NCBI RefSeq assembly: GCF_052115865.1
Contig: NZ_JBQKME010000004.1
Coordinates: 1 to 64,000 of the forward strand
Length of the DNA stretch: 64,000 bases
Reading direction: 5' to 3'
Source: Fundicoccus_A sp052115865
GTDB taxonomy: Bacteria > Bacillota > Bacilli > Lactobacillales > Aerococcaceae
The translations under genes and the position numbers were made by a program. A model generated the notes under the pieces. It was not told the origin of the DNA. It saw only the letters and a list, made by a program, of their open reading frames with translations, and did no database searches. Shown here in pieces: positions 42,944-52,547 of this stretch. Positions within the stretch are counted from its first letter, which is position 1. Every line of letters starts with the position of its first letter.

Positions 42944-45145
42944 ATGAATTTTCAATTGCAAAAGATAATTAAACGAATAGGTGATTATTATCGTCCTATA
43001 GTGATTAGTATTTTAACCTTAATTATTTTTGTTTTTGTCTTTCCAAGTTTAGAAGCAAAGCAATATGACATTAGCTTAAATCAAGTAGCAAACGAAACAA
43101 TTCGTGCCCCTTATACTATTGAAGATGAAGAACAAACGCAAAATAATATTGACCGAGCACGCGATGCGGTTCCTGATGTGTTTTTATACCATCCAGATAT
43201 TCGAGAAGAACAGTTAAATTTAATCGAACGTTATTTTAGTGAAATTCGAACGATTCGTTCCTTAGAGTATACGACAGAAGAGTTATTAGAAATTGTTGAG
43301 GAAAATGAAACAGCCAGTCAATTAGCTGATCAAATTGATTTAGAAAATAGACCAGCCTCCCAAGCTGTCAGTTTTGGTCAATTAAATAACGCTGAGCGTA
43401 TGCTTGTTTACCTTTCAGCTATTTCAGATTTTCCTGAAAATTTATTTAATTTAGCCGAAAATATTAATCAATCAGCTATCTTATATGTCCTAACGATTAA
43501 TGATGCGGATTTAACACAGTTTCAAACCTTGTTAACCAATGTTGTGTCACAAACGTTAAGCAGTGATATTTATTCAAATGAAATTAGTGTATCATTGCAG
43601 GAATTAAGTCGTGAGTTCAGTTCTAATTTCCAAGTAACGGCTCAACAACAGGCGATTCAATCCTTTTTACAACAACTGATTGTTCCGACCATGGTGTTTA
43701 GCGAAGAAGAAACAGAAGCCAATCGTGAAGAGGTCGCAGCAGAAGTCCCGCCAACCTATATTTTACAAGGGCAAGTTATTATTCAAGAAGGCCATATTGT
43801 CGATGCTAATTCGATGCATCAATTAGAATTGTTCAATATTTTAGACAATAATAAGCCCCTTTATATCTTGTATATTTTTATCATCATATTAGTAGTTCAT
43901 GCTGTCGTTTTATATCTACTTTTGGGCGAATTAGACATTATGGAAGCGGGAGTTACCATAACAGCTTATGCAATCATCCTTGCATCGTCTGTGATTACTT
44001 TAAGCGGAATGTTCATTATTCAAGAAAATGGGACAGATTTTTTCACGCTCCTATTTCCTGCCATCCTCATTCCCTTATTATCCATGAAATATGTCCGATT
44101 AAGATTTAGCTTTTTATCCTTTTTAATGTTTATGATTTTTAGTTTATTCTTATTCAATAATACGGATAACTTAATGTCATTAATGATCCCTGTTATTTAT
44201 TATTCATTAAGTGCACTTACTGCTTTTATTATGTATAAAATCAAGCATCAGTTAGCCTATCATCATGAGTTTATGCTGAATCTTGCGGTACACTTTTTAT
44301 TTGCTATCTCACTCGTCACTATTTTTAGCATTGATCTTTTTTCAAATACCTCGTATTTGTTAATCATTTATATGCTATTAAATATCACTGCCGGATACGG
44401 CATTCATTTGTTAATCATGCCGTATTGGGAACAATTATTAAGTGAAAGAGCTGCGCTAACTTTAAATCAACTTGGAAACTTGAACCATCCATTACTTAAA
44501 AAACTAATAGAAGTAGCACCTGGAACCTATAATCATAGTATTTTAGTTGGAAACTTGAGTGCGAATGCTGTAGAAGCAATTGGAGGCGATAGTCTGTTAA
44601 CGCGGGTGGCATCTTATTACCACGATGTGGGGAAAACTTTACATCCACTATTCTTTATTGAGAATTTACCTTCAAGTATGGAGTCGCCACATCAAATGGT
44701 AGCACCACAAGAGAGTGCGCAAATTATAATTGGCCATGTTAATGAAGGTGTCAAACTGTTAGAAAAATATAAGTTGCCGAAAAGTGTGATTGATATTTGT
44801 AAGCAACACCACGGAACAACCACCGTCCAATATTTTTATCATAAAGCCAAGCAAGAAAACCCTACCGTTGATATTAAAGACTTTACTTATCCAGGTCCAG
44901 TTCCACTAAGTAAAGAAGCAACGGTAATTATGCTAGCTGACTCAATCGAAGCCGCTTCAAGAACGCTAAAAACTCATACCCAAGAGTCCATTGAGGAATT
45001 AGTTACCAAAATTATTGATGGAAAAATGAATGAAAACCAATTCGTTGATAGCCCATTAACCGTACATGAACTCAAAAAAATTAAGGCTTCATTAATTTTA
45101 GGTGTTGGAAGTATGTATCACACCCGTATTCAATACCCCGATTAA
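42944..45145 (+). CDS. pgpH: 7TM-HD cyclic-di-AMP phosphodiesterase PgpH
   Basis: Membrane phosphodiesterase of 733 aa that hydrolyses c-di-AMP. One N-terminal membrane helix (IVISILTLIIFVFVFPSL) is followed by a large extracytoplasmic 7TMR-HDED domain (about 45-300), a block of seven membrane helices (about 305-495) and a cytoplasmic HD domain with ASYYHDVGKTLHPLFF (about 555-570). Two ATGs stand in tandem at 42941 and 42944; the second has the better spacing from AGGAGG. An inverted GCAGTGATATTTATT lies inside the gene at about 43561 and a TTAAATATCACTGC at 44378. Confidence 0.94.
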   Translation: MNFQLQKIIKRIGDYYRPIVISILTLIIFVFVFPSLEAKQYDISLNQVANETIRAPYTIEDEEQTQNNIDRARDAVPDVFLYHPDIREEQLNLIERYFSEIRTIRSLEYTTEELLEIVEENETASQLADQIDLENRPASQAVSFGQLNNAERMLVYLSAISDFPENLFNLAENINQSAILYVLTINDADLTQFQTLLTNVVSQTLSSDIYSNEISVSLQELSREFSSNFQVTAQQQAIQSFLQQLIVPTMVFSEEETEANREEVAAEVPPTYILQGQVIIQEGHIVDANSMHQLELFNILDNNKPLYILYIFIIILVVHAVVLYLLLGELDIMEAGVTITAYAIILASSVITLSGMFIIQENGTDFFTLLFPAILIPLLSMKYVRLRFSFLSFLMFMIFSLFLFNNTDNLMSLMIPVIYYSLSALTAFIMYKIKHQLAYHHEFMLNLAVHFLFAISLVTIFSIDLFSNTSYLLIIYMLLNITAGYGIHLLIMPYWEQLLSERAALTLNQLGNLNHPLLKKLIEVAPGTYNHSILVGNLSANAVEAIGGDSLLTRVASYYHDVGKTLHPLFFIENLPSSMESPHQMVAPQESAQIIIGHVNEGVKLLEKYKLPKSVIDICKQHHGTTTVQYFYHKAKQENPTVDIKDFTYPGPVPLSKEATVIMLADSIEAASRTLKTHTQESIEELVTKIIDGKMNENQFVDSPLTVHELKKIKASLILGVGSMYHTRIQYPD

Positions 45146-45165
45146 TTTTAAATAGGAGTTGACCT

Positions 45166-45654
45166 ATGCTAATCGAAATTATAGATGATGAACAATTTGT
45201 AGATGATGAAAAACGAGCGATGTTGGAAGAAGTCTTAGATCTTGCCGCAAAAAAATTAACTCTAAGCCAAAAAGCAGAGCTAGATCTATCGTTAGTGACC
45301 AATGAAGACATCCATGCCATGAATAAAATGTATCGGCAAATCGATCGTCCGACCGATGTTTTAAGTTTCCCATTGAACGAATCCATTGACGAATCCGATG
45401 AATTTTTTACTCGAATGTTCGAAGAAGATGGTAGCTTTGATTTACCCATCCACCTAGGAGACATTGTTATTTCCTATCCGAAGGCTGTAGAGCAAGCGGA
45501 AGATTATGGGCATTCCATTGAACGTGAACTTGCTTTTTTAGCTGTCCATGGTTTTTTACACTTAAATGGTTATGATCATCAGACAGAAGAAGAATCAGCG
45601 GAAATGTTTGGAATTCAAGAAGAGGTGTTGCAAGAATATGGCCTTACCAGATAG
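45166..45654 (+). CDS. ybeY: endoribonuclease YbeY
   Basis: Zinc-dependent endoribonuclease of 162 aa involved in 16S rRNA 3' maturation and ribosome quality control. The zinc motif H-x3-H-x5-H is in AVHGFLHLNGYDHQ, and RPTDVLSFPL is also characteristic. ATG at 45166 follows TAGGAG. It overlaps dgkA by 17 bp. Confidence 0.96.
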   Translation: MLIEIIDDEQFVDDEKRAMLEEVLDLAAKKLTLSQKAELDLSLVTNEDIHAMNKMYRQIDRPTDVLSFPLNESIDESDEFFTRMFEEDGSFDLPIHLGDIVISYPKAVEQAEDYGHSIERELAFLAVHGFLHLNGYDHQTEEESAEMFGIQEEVLQEYGLTR

Positions 45655-46051
45655 ACATTCTAAGGAGAAGATCACCCTAAAAAGTGAACTTATTGGTTTA
45701 GTCAATTCATTTAAATATGCCTTTCAAGGCCTCAAGCACGTATGGCTTCATGAGCGTAACTTTAGAATCCATACCTTAGTATCAATTGTCGTCATCATTT
45801 GCAATATCATTTTTAAAATAAATAACGCTGAATGGTTTGCGATCATCTTTTGTATTGCCTTTGTATTGGTGACAGAACTCATTAATACATCCATAGAAGT
45901 TACCATCGATTTAGTCACTCAAGGTAAATATCACCCTTTAGCAAAAATTGCTAAAGATGTTGCTGCGGCAGCCGTTGTCATCGCAACGGTTGTTTCCGTA
46001 TCCATCGGGTTAATTATTTATTTACCTTATCTGAGTGCATGGTTATTTTAG
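45638..46051 (+). CDS. dgkA: undecaprenol/diacylglycerol kinase
   Basis: Small integral membrane kinase of 137 aa; in Gram-positives this family phosphorylates undecaprenol, recycling the wall lipid carrier. Helices: HTLVSIVVIICNIIFKI, WFAIIFCIAFVLVTELI and VVIATVVSVSIGLIIYLPYL. The catalytic signature ELINTSIEVTIDLVT and the amphipathic SFKYAFQGLKHVW are intact. I choose ATG at 45638, inside the end of ybeY. Confidence 0.93.
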   Translation: MALPDRHSKEKITLKSELIGLVNSFKYAFQGLKHVWLHERNFRIHTLVSIVVIICNIIFKINNAEWFAIIFCIAFVLVTELINTSIEVTIDLVTQGKYHPLAKIAKDVAAAAVVIATVVSVSIGLIIYLPYLSAWLF

Positions 46052-46063
46052 TAAGGAGAATGT

Positions 46064-46972
46064 ATGTCAAATCAAGAAAAATTTAAATCAGGCTTTATTG
46101 CCATTATTGGTCGTCCAAATGTAGGAAAATCAACTTTATTGAATCGATTTGTTGGTCAAAAAGTCGCTATTATGTCAGATAAAGCCCAGACGACCCGTAA
46201 CCGAATTCAAGGTGTTTATACCGATAATGAGGCGCAAGTTGTCTTTATTGATACCCCAGGAATTCATAAACCCAAACACGCACTCGGTGACTTTATGCTA
46301 AAAACAGCCTTTAGTGCCTTAAGTGGTGTGGATGTTGTCCTTTTTGTTGTGAATGCCACAGAAAAAATCGGACCTGGTGATCGCTTAATTATTGAACGAA
46401 TCAAAAATGTGGAAGTGCCTGTCATCTTATTAATCAATAAAATTGATTTAATCGAAAAAGAAGAATTGTTATCAATTATTGCTAGCTATCAAGATGAAAT
46501 CGATTTTGAGGCGGTATTCCCAATTAGTGCAACTGAAGGGGACAATGTGCCTGAATTAGTGCAGCATATTAAAGACATAATACCAGAAGGTCCACAATAT
46601 TATCCTGCCAACCAAGTCACTGATCATCCAGAATATTTTATTGTGGCAGAATTTATCCGTGAACAAATTCTACATTTAACACGCGAAGAAATTCCACATT
46701 CTGTAGCCGTTCAAGTCCAAAGTATGCAGCGGAATGAAGATGATAAAGTAGAAGTTCAAGCGACCATCATTGTTGAACGTAAAAGTCAAAAAGGAATTAT
46801 TATTGGAGCACAAGGGTCAATGATTAAACGCATAGGTCAAAATGCCCGTAGAGAAATCGAACGCTTGTTGGATGATAAAGTGTATTTAGACCTGTGGGTG
46901 AAAGTTCAAAAAGATTGGCGTGACCATCAGTTTCAGTTAAATGAATTTGGCTATAAGCGCGACGATTATTAA
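46064..46972 (+). CDS. era: GTPase Era
   Basis: Ribosome-assembly GTPase of 302 aa that binds the 3' end of 16S rRNA. G1 GRPNVGKST (16-24), G3 DTPGIHKPKH, G4 NKIDL, G5 ISATEG, and a C-terminal KH domain with GIIIGAQGSMIKRIGQNAR. It has the standard length. ATG at 46064 follows TAAGGAG. Confidence 0.97.
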   Translation: MSNQEKFKSGFIAIIGRPNVGKSTLLNRFVGQKVAIMSDKAQTTRNRIQGVYTDNEAQVVFIDTPGIHKPKHALGDFMLKTAFSALSGVDVVLFVVNATEKIGPGDRLIIERIKNVEVPVILLINKIDLIEKEELLSIIASYQDEIDFEAVFPISATEGDNVPELVQHIKDIIPEGPQYYPANQVTDHPEYFIVAEFIREQILHLTREEIPHSVAVQVQSMQRNEDDKVEVQATIIVERKSQKGIIIGAQGSMIKRIGQNARREIERLLDDKVYLDLWVKVQKDWRDHQFQLNEFGYKRDDY

Positions 46973-46987
46973 TAAGGATTGTTGTGA

Positions 46988-47782
46988 ATGAAAAATGTAA
47001 GCTTTGAAGGCATTGTGTTATTTAAACGTCCTCATCGTGAAAAAGATAGTTTGGTAAAGATTTTTACCCAAGCTTATGGGACAAAAATGTTTTTTGTTAA
47101 GGGATTACAAAAACCGAACCATAAATTAACTAGCACAACCTTACCGATGACGCTTAACAGCTATATTGGTGCGATTAATGAAGATGGTTTATCCTTTTTA
47201 ACAGAAGCAACATCCCTTTCGATTTTTCGTAATTTGCAAGAAGATTTCTTAGCCCAAGCCTATGCTGCCTATATCATCCAATTAGTCGATGCAGCTGTCG
47301 AAGACAACACACCCGATCCTAAAAGTTATGACTGGTTAAAAGTAGCCCTCTTAGCCTTAGATAACCAACAAGTTCCTGAAATTGTCACAACTATAATGGA
47401 ATTGGATTTACTCGCAAACTTTGGTGTTGGACTTGTCTGGCATCGTTGTCGTATTTGCAGAAACACACAGGAACCTTTTAAATTCAGCATGCGCCATCAA
47501 GGCGTCCTTTGTCAAAATCATTGGCAGGAAGATCCTTATCTTTTACCCACTTCCCCAAGAGCTATTCATATCGTAAAAATTTTAAATCAAACGTCGATTA
47601 ACAACATCAACCAAGTAAATATCAGTGCTACGACCTTAAGTGAAATCCGCCATTTAATGGAAGAAATCTACAAAGAGTTTGTTGGACTTAATTTAAAAAG
47701 TTATAGTTATTTAAAAAAGATGGCCAATATGGAACCATCCATCACACGTCTAATGAAGCACCGCAAGCAATCAGATTCATAA
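46988..47782 (+). CDS. recO: DNA repair protein RecO
   Basis: Recombination mediator of 264 aa that helps load RecA onto SSB-coated DNA. An N-terminal OB fold (FEGIVLFKRPHREKDSLVKIFT) precedes a helical domain with a zinc knuckle (HRCRICRN, then CQNH; first Cys about 154). It follows era as in B. subtilis. A GTAAATATCAGTGC variant of the dispersed motif lies inside at 47615. Confidence 0.94.
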   Translation: MKNVSFEGIVLFKRPHREKDSLVKIFTQAYGTKMFFVKGLQKPNHKLTSTTLPMTLNSYIGAINEDGLSFLTEATSLSIFRNLQEDFLAQAYAAYIIQLVDAAVEDNTPDPKSYDWLKVALLALDNQQVPEIVTTIMELDLLANFGVGLVWHRCRICRNTQEPFKFSMRHQGVLCQNHWQEDPYLLPTSPRAIHIVKILNQTSINNINQVNISATTLSEIRHLMEEIYKEFVGLNLKSYSYLKKMANMEPSITRLMKHRKQSDS

Positions 47783-47787
47783 AAAGA

Positions 47788-47817
47788 TTGCAAATGTTAG
47801 AGTTTTCTAGCTATAAT
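47788..47817 (+). promoter_or_regulatory. promoter of the phasin-like gene
   Basis: TTGCAA at 47788-47793 and TATAAT at 47812-47817, spacer 18 bp, 60 bp before the ATG. Confidence 0.7.
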
Positions 47818-47877
47818 TTACTTATAGAATAATTGCTTAGTTTTGTGTCATTATTATTCATTTGGGAGGAACGAAAG

Positions 47878-48198
47878 ATGGAAAAAGTTGAAAAAAGTTT
47901 GAAAAATATTTTCTTAGCCGCTGTTGGTGGAACAGCTTTATCTTACGAAAAAGCTGAAGAGTTAGTAACGAAGATGATTGATAAAGGTCAGGTAACTGTT
48001 AAAGAAGGTAAAGAATTAACCAACGACTTGACGCGAACCCTTAAAGGCGAAGATAAAATTTCTAGTGATAATGAAGAAGCAAAAGTGGAATTAGCCCAAG
48101 AGTTAATGAACTTACGCTTAGATATTAATGATATTAAACGTGAATTAGCTGATTTACGTAAAAGTATGAGTGAGTCTGACGAATTATCAGATATTTAA
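47878..48198 (+). CDS. phasin-like small protein
   Basis: Protein of 106 aa, helical and charged. SLKNIFLAAVGGTALSYEKAEELVTKMIDKGQVTVKEGKEL resembles the N-terminal part of phasin/PHA-granule-associated-like proteins of Firmicutes; the rest is a coiled coil (LMNLRLDINDIKRELADLRK). The biochemical role is unknown; no PHA synthase is nearby. ATG at 47878 follows GGGAGGA. It has its own promoter and is followed by a terminator and then the UbiB-family gene, a pairing that suggests a shared membrane or lipid function. Confidence 0.75.
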   Translation: MEKVEKSLKNIFLAAVGGTALSYEKAEELVTKMIDKGQVTVKEGKELTNDLTRTLKGEDKISSDNEEAKVELAQELMNLRLDINDIKRELADLRKSMSESDELSDI

Positions 48199-48207
48199 TG
48201 AGATAAA

Positions 48208-48256
48208 CAAACGGACATTTTTGCCTTAAGATTAAGGATAAAATGTCCGTTTTTGT
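48208..48256 (+). terminator. terminator
   Basis: AACGGACATTTT / AAAATGTCCGTTTTT, strong stem with T-run, only 16 bp before the next ATG. It may act as an attenuator for the UbiB-family gene. Confidence 0.75.
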
Positions 48257-48271
48257 TAGAGGGGGAGGATT

Positions 48272-49867
48272 ATGGCAACCAATGCGGAACGTTTACGCGA
48301 AATAATTAATGTTTTTGCTTCATATGGTTTTTCGGAATTGTATCGGCGTAACTTTAAGAAACAAACCGTGGAAGAGAGCGCGAAAAATTTACGACTGGCT
48401 TTTGAAGAATTAGGACCCAGTTTTATTAAAATTGGCCAGACTTTGGCGACCCGTAATGATATTTTGTCAGAAACCTATATTAATGAATTACAAAAACTGC
48501 AAAATAGTTCGCCTAGTTTTCCCTTTGCTGAAGCGGATCAAGTTTTTACCAATGAGTTTGGTCAATCAATGAAAACGGCGTTTAAAAATGTTGTCGAAAA
48601 ACCTGTTGCAACAGGGTCAATTGCCCAAGTTCATTATGCAGAATTAGAGGATGGCACGCCTGTTGTCATCAAAGTTCAACGCCCACATATTCAAGCTAAG
48701 CTAATTAGAGATATTGATTTATTTATTCGGGTGATTAATCGCATTCCTGCTGTATTTACTGAAATTATTACGGATCCTGTATTGATTTTGCAAGATATTC
48801 GTAAACAAAGTTTGATTGAGTTAAATTTCATTTTGGAAGCCCAAGCTTTATTAAAGTTTAAACAATATCATCAGGAGCGGACAACGATTAAAACACCTGA
48901 TATTTATTTGCACTATGTCAGTGAAAAGGTTTTGGTTCAGTCTTACATTGAAGGTTATGATTTGACCCAGTTAGAAGCCATAAGAGAAGCAGGGTATGAC
49001 TTGGATGAGATTGCGGAGACAATTGTGATGACCTTTTTGTATCAAGTATTTACAGATGGCTATTATCATGCGGACCCGCATCCGGGCAATATTTTAGTCG
49101 ATAATGGCAAGTTAGTTTATATCGATTTTGGTATTATGGGTGAAATCCCTACTATGTTCCAAAATATGTTAATGGGCTTACTAGAAGCACTTGTGTTGCA
49201 AGATATTGATCAATTAATGCAAATTATTTTGATTGTTTGTGAAGCGCATGGGGATATTAATGAAGTAGATTTTCATCGTGATTTAAAATTGTTGTATAAC
49301 CGTTATTTGACCAGCGGTTTTTGGAAGATGGATTTAAACAATATGTTTCGCGATCTAATGAAAATCGCTTTAACCTATAAATTGACCTTTCCGCATGAAT
49401 TTGTGCAACTAGCTAAAACAGTGGTCATTGTTCAAGGAATTGCACAGAATTTAAGTCCTGAGATGGATTTCATGAAACTATTTGAATGGTATATTACACA
49501 TAACGATAAAATTTCAGTCGAAAAATATTTTAATCGTGAGACACTATTGCGACAAGGGGGCCGTACCATTCGGGCTGCCCTCCATTTTCCAATGAAATTG
49601 GATCAATTGTTGGATAACTTAAATAATGAGCGACTCGGAATTAATTTGCAGGTCCCTAAAGTTGATTCCTACATTCGTGAATTGAACCAAATGTTAAACC
49701 GTTTAGTTATTGGAATTTTGTTAGCATCGATTATTATTTCATCCGGTTTGATTGCGTCAAGTGCTACAAGCGAAAGATTAGTCAATATTGGCATCCTATT
49801 TTTCACAATTGGCATTATTATGGCCGGATACTTGCTTTATTCTTTTGTAAGATCTCGCCATAAATAA
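48272..49867 (+). CDS. UbiB/ABC1-family atypical kinase
   Basis: Membrane-associated kinase-like protein of 531 aa. KxGQ-type motif FIKIGQTLATR, Ala-rich loop PVATGSIAQVHYAEL, ATP-binding Lys in VVIKVQRPHI, catalytic loop YHADPHPGNILV and metal Asp YIDFGIMGE are all present. Two helices close the protein (VIGILLASIIISSGLIA, IGILFFTIGIIMAGYLLY). UbiB proteins support isoprenoid quinone synthesis or lipid handling; the substrate here is unknown. ATG at 48272 follows GGGGAGGA. An inverted AATAAATATC is inside at 48899. Confidence 0.92.
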   Translation: MATNAERLREIINVFASYGFSELYRRNFKKQTVEESAKNLRLAFEELGPSFIKIGQTLATRNDILSETYINELQKLQNSSPSFPFAEADQVFTNEFGQSMKTAFKNVVEKPVATGSIAQVHYAELEDGTPVVIKVQRPHIQAKLIRDIDLFIRVINRIPAVFTEIITDPVLILQDIRKQSLIELNFILEAQALLKFKQYHQERTTIKTPDIYLHYVSEKVLVQSYIEGYDLTQLEAIREAGYDLDEIAETIVMTFLYQVFTDGYYHADPHPGNILVDNGKLVYIDFGIMGEIPTMFQNMLMGLLEALVLQDIDQLMQIILIVCEAHGDINEVDFHRDLKLLYNRYLTSGFWKMDLNNMFRDLMKIALTYKLTFPHEFVQLAKTVVIVQGIAQNLSPEMDFMKLFEWYITHNDKISVEKYFNRETLLRQGGRTIRAALHFPMKLDQLLDNLNNERLGINLQVPKVDSYIRELNQMLNRLVIGILLASIIISSGLIASSATSERLVNIGILFFTIGIIMAGYLLYSFVRSRHK

Positions 49868-49895
49868 ACATCAGAAATTTGAAAGGGGAAAAAAG

Positions 49896-51548
49896 ATGAA
49901 AGATGTCACAGATAGTCTTAAAAGATCAAAGAAAACACAAGAAAAGAAAAAAGGAAAGTTTAACTTTCGTTGGTTATACCTTGTTTTATTAGTTGTGGTT
50001 GCTATTTATTATTACATTACCTTGCCTCCAATCCATTATGCATCCGGTCAATTTTGGCTTTTCTTAGCATTAATTTCGATAGGAATTATAACCATTGAAT
50101 TATTGAGCGATGGTTTAGAAATGTTTACGGATCGAAGTCAATTTTCCATTAAGAAAATTGGTTGGAAATATAAATACATGGCAATATTTTGGTTAGCGGT
50201 TATGGTTGTTGGATTTGTTAGTCGGTTGATTTTCTCTCCGTTTTTCTTTTCAAAATCTTATAGTGAAATGATTACGGTAGAAGTGGCAGATTTTACATCG
50301 GATTTTCCGGAAACAGATGTCAATCAAATTCCACTAATTGATCGCGATACAGCTATGCGCTTGGGTAACCGTCGCCTAGGTGCATTAACAGACTTGGTCT
50401 CACAATTTGAAGTGGCGGATGATTACACTCAAATAAATATCAATGATTATCCCTACCGAGTCTCACCTTTGGAATACGCTGGTTTCTTCAGATGGTTGAA
50501 TAATTTTAGGGATGGCATCCCACATTATGTAAAAGTGGATAATGTTACTGGCGATGTGACCTTAGAAACACCTGAGCAACCTATTAAATACAGTCATTCT
50601 GATTTATTTAACCGTGATGTAATGCGTAAATTACGCTTTAGTAACCCATTTTCCTTGTTTAATCAGCCGTCTTTTGAGGTAGATGATGAAGGAACACCTT
50701 ATTATATTGCGTCAACTTATTCACGCAATTTCTTCTTGTATGAACCTGAAGCGAATGGTGTGATCACTTTAAATGCTTTAACTGGAGAATCAACACGCTA
50801 TGGTTTGGATGAAATTCCAACTTGGATTGATCGTGTCCATCCTTCAGAATTAATATTACACCAATTAGAAATGAATGGGATGTATAGCAATGGTTTTTGG
50901 AACTCCATGTTTTCTCAAGAAGGCGTTACCCAACCAACGGCGGGCTATAACTATTTACCAATTAATGATGACTTGTATCTTTATACAGGGATTACATCAG
51001 TAGCGGCGGATGAATCGAATATCGGATTTGTTCTCGTTAACTTAAGAACCAAAGAAGCAACTATGTATCCTTTAGATGCAGCAGAAGAATTTTCTGCCAT
51101 GCGTTCTGCTGAAGGTAGTGTCCAAGAAACAGGCTATATGGCGACATTCCCACTATTAATTAACTTAGAAGGACGCCCAATGTATATTTTATCCTTGAAA
51201 GACAGTTCTGGTTTGATTAAAGAATATGCATTAATTGATGTTCAAAACTACCAACGCGTGTATGTAGAGCCAACTGTTGAGCGCTTGCTACTTTCATATG
51301 CGGAAGAAAATCCATTGAAAGTTGATGAAATTGAAACAGAAGAGGATTTACAAGAATTAAGTGGTCAAGTTGAAGATATTGAAGCCGTAGTTGTCGAAGG
51401 CAACACCGTTTACTATTTCTTGCTTGATGGTCAAGTTTATCGTGCAAATATTTCCATTAATGAAGCCTTACCTTTCCTAGATGAAGGAACCGAAGTTGAA
51501 ATTATGACCACTAAAGATGGCGTGATTCGCCAAATCGATTGGCAGTAG
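49896..51548 (+). CDS. membrane protein with large extracytoplasmic domain
   Basis: Protein of 550 aa that I do not recognise. The N-terminus is basic (SKKTQEKKKGK), followed by three membrane helices (WLYLVLLVVVAIYYYI, FWLFLALISIGIITIELL, YMAIFWLAVMVVGFVSRLIF; about 25-115). The remaining ~430 residues should be outside the cell and are rich in Tyr, Asp and Glu; segments such as YVKVDNVTGDVTLE and VITLNALTGESTRYGL look like beta-strands in repeated NALTGE/NVTGD units. ATG at 49896 follows GAAAGGGG. It lies downstream of the UbiB-family gene on the same strand. The stop TAG is followed by TGATATTTATTT (inverted motif). Confidence 0.75.
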   Translation: MKDVTDSLKRSKKTQEKKKGKFNFRWLYLVLLVVVAIYYYITLPPIHYASGQFWLFLALISIGIITIELLSDGLEMFTDRSQFSIKKIGWKYKYMAIFWLAVMVVGFVSRLIFSPFFFSKSYSEMITVEVADFTSDFPETDVNQIPLIDRDTAMRLGNRRLGALTDLVSQFEVADDYTQININDYPYRVSPLEYAGFFRWLNNFRDGIPHYVKVDNVTGDVTLETPEQPIKYSHSDLFNRDVMRKLRFSNPFSLFNQPSFEVDDEGTPYYIASTYSRNFFLYEPEANGVITLNALTGESTRYGLDEIPTWIDRVHPSELILHQLEMNGMYSNGFWNSMFSQEGVTQPTAGYNYLPINDDLYLYTGITSVAADESNIGFVLVNLRTKEATMYPLDAAEEFSAMRSAEGSVQETGYMATFPLLINLEGRPMYILSLKDSSGLIKEYALIDVQNYQRVYVEPTVERLLLSYAEENPLKVDEIETEEDLQELSGQVEDIEAVVVEGNTVYYFLLDGQVYRANISINEALPFLDEGTEVEIMTTKDGVIRQIDWQ

Positions 51549-51638
51549 TGATATTTATTTTAAGCTTTAAATAAATACCTTTTCATTTTACATAGGGTTT
51601 ATGAGAATGTTATGATTTTGCAGAGAGGTGATGCATAG

Positions 51639-52547
51639 ATGTTAGAAGTTAAACATTTAACGAAAACGTTTGGAACTTTAAAAGCGGTAGACGACGTGTC
51701 GTTTACAATCGAAGCTGGGACCATTCTGGGGATTATCGGCCAGAATGGTTCGGGTAAAACGACCATATTTCGTATGATATTGGATTTCTTAACACCTGAG
51801 GGAAATGGTCAAATTTTATGGGATGACAAACCGATAAGAAAACATATTTATAATTTGGTAGGTTATTTACCTGAGGAACGCGGTTTGTATGAAAAGATGA
51901 CGATTCAACAACAAATTACTTATTTTGCCGAGTTACGTGGCATGGATAAGCAGGAAATTAATAGCAGAATTGATGATTGGATGGATCGTTTTCAAGTTAA
52001 AGGGAAAAAGACAGATAAAATCAATACGCTTTCTAAAGGGAATCAACAAAAAGTTCAGCTCATTGCAACGCTAATTCATGAACCTAAATTAGTTATTTTA
52101 GATGAGCCTTTTAGTGGCTTGGATCCTGTTAATGCCGAACTTTTAATGGCAGGGATTTTGGATTTAAAAGCAAAAGGTAGCTCGATTATTTTCTCCAGTC
52201 ATAATATGAATAATGTCGAAGATATTTGCGATAAACTGATCATGGTTCATTTTGGTAAGCCTGTTTTGTATGGCACGGTCCACGAAGTACGGAGCAGTTT
52301 TGGACGGGTGAAGATATTTATTGAAACGAAAGATTGGAATAAGGAAAGTTTGTCGCAGCTAGAAGGGGTTGAACATGTGGTAGACCAAGGTTTTGACAAT
52401 TATGTCTTACATCTGAAGGATGAAAGTTTTGGTCGAGATTTGTTTAACCAAATTAGCCAAGGGAATTATTTGCCGAAGTTTAGCCAACAACCACCGACGC
52501 TCGAGGAGATTTTCAAAATGAAAGTGGGTGAAAGAGCCCATGCGTAA
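51639..52547 (+). CDS. ABC transporter ATP-binding protein (YhaQ/NatA-like)
   Basis: Nucleotide-binding subunit of 302 aa for an ABC-2-type exporter. Walker A GQNGSGKTT, signature LSKGNQQKVQLIATL, Walker B LVILDEPFSGLDP and the H-loop SSHNMNNVED are present. A C-terminal extension of about 80 residues (VEHVVDQGFDNYVLHLKD) matches the NatA/YhaQ group. It follows AGAGGTGATG and overlaps the permease start by 8 bp. Confidence 0.93.
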   Translation: MLEVKHLTKTFGTLKAVDDVSFTIEAGTILGIIGQNGSGKTTIFRMILDFLTPEGNGQILWDDKPIRKHIYNLVGYLPEERGLYEKMTIQQQITYFAELRGMDKQEINSRIDDWMDRFQVKGKKTDKINTLSKGNQQKVQLIATLIHEPKLVILDEPFSGLDPVNAELLMAGILDLKAKGSSIIFSSHNMNNVEDICDKLIMVHFGKPVLYGTVHEVRSSFGRVKIFIETKDWNKESLSQLEGVEHVVDQGFDNYVLHLKDESFGRDLFNQISQGNYLPKFSQQPPTLEEIFKMKVGERAHA

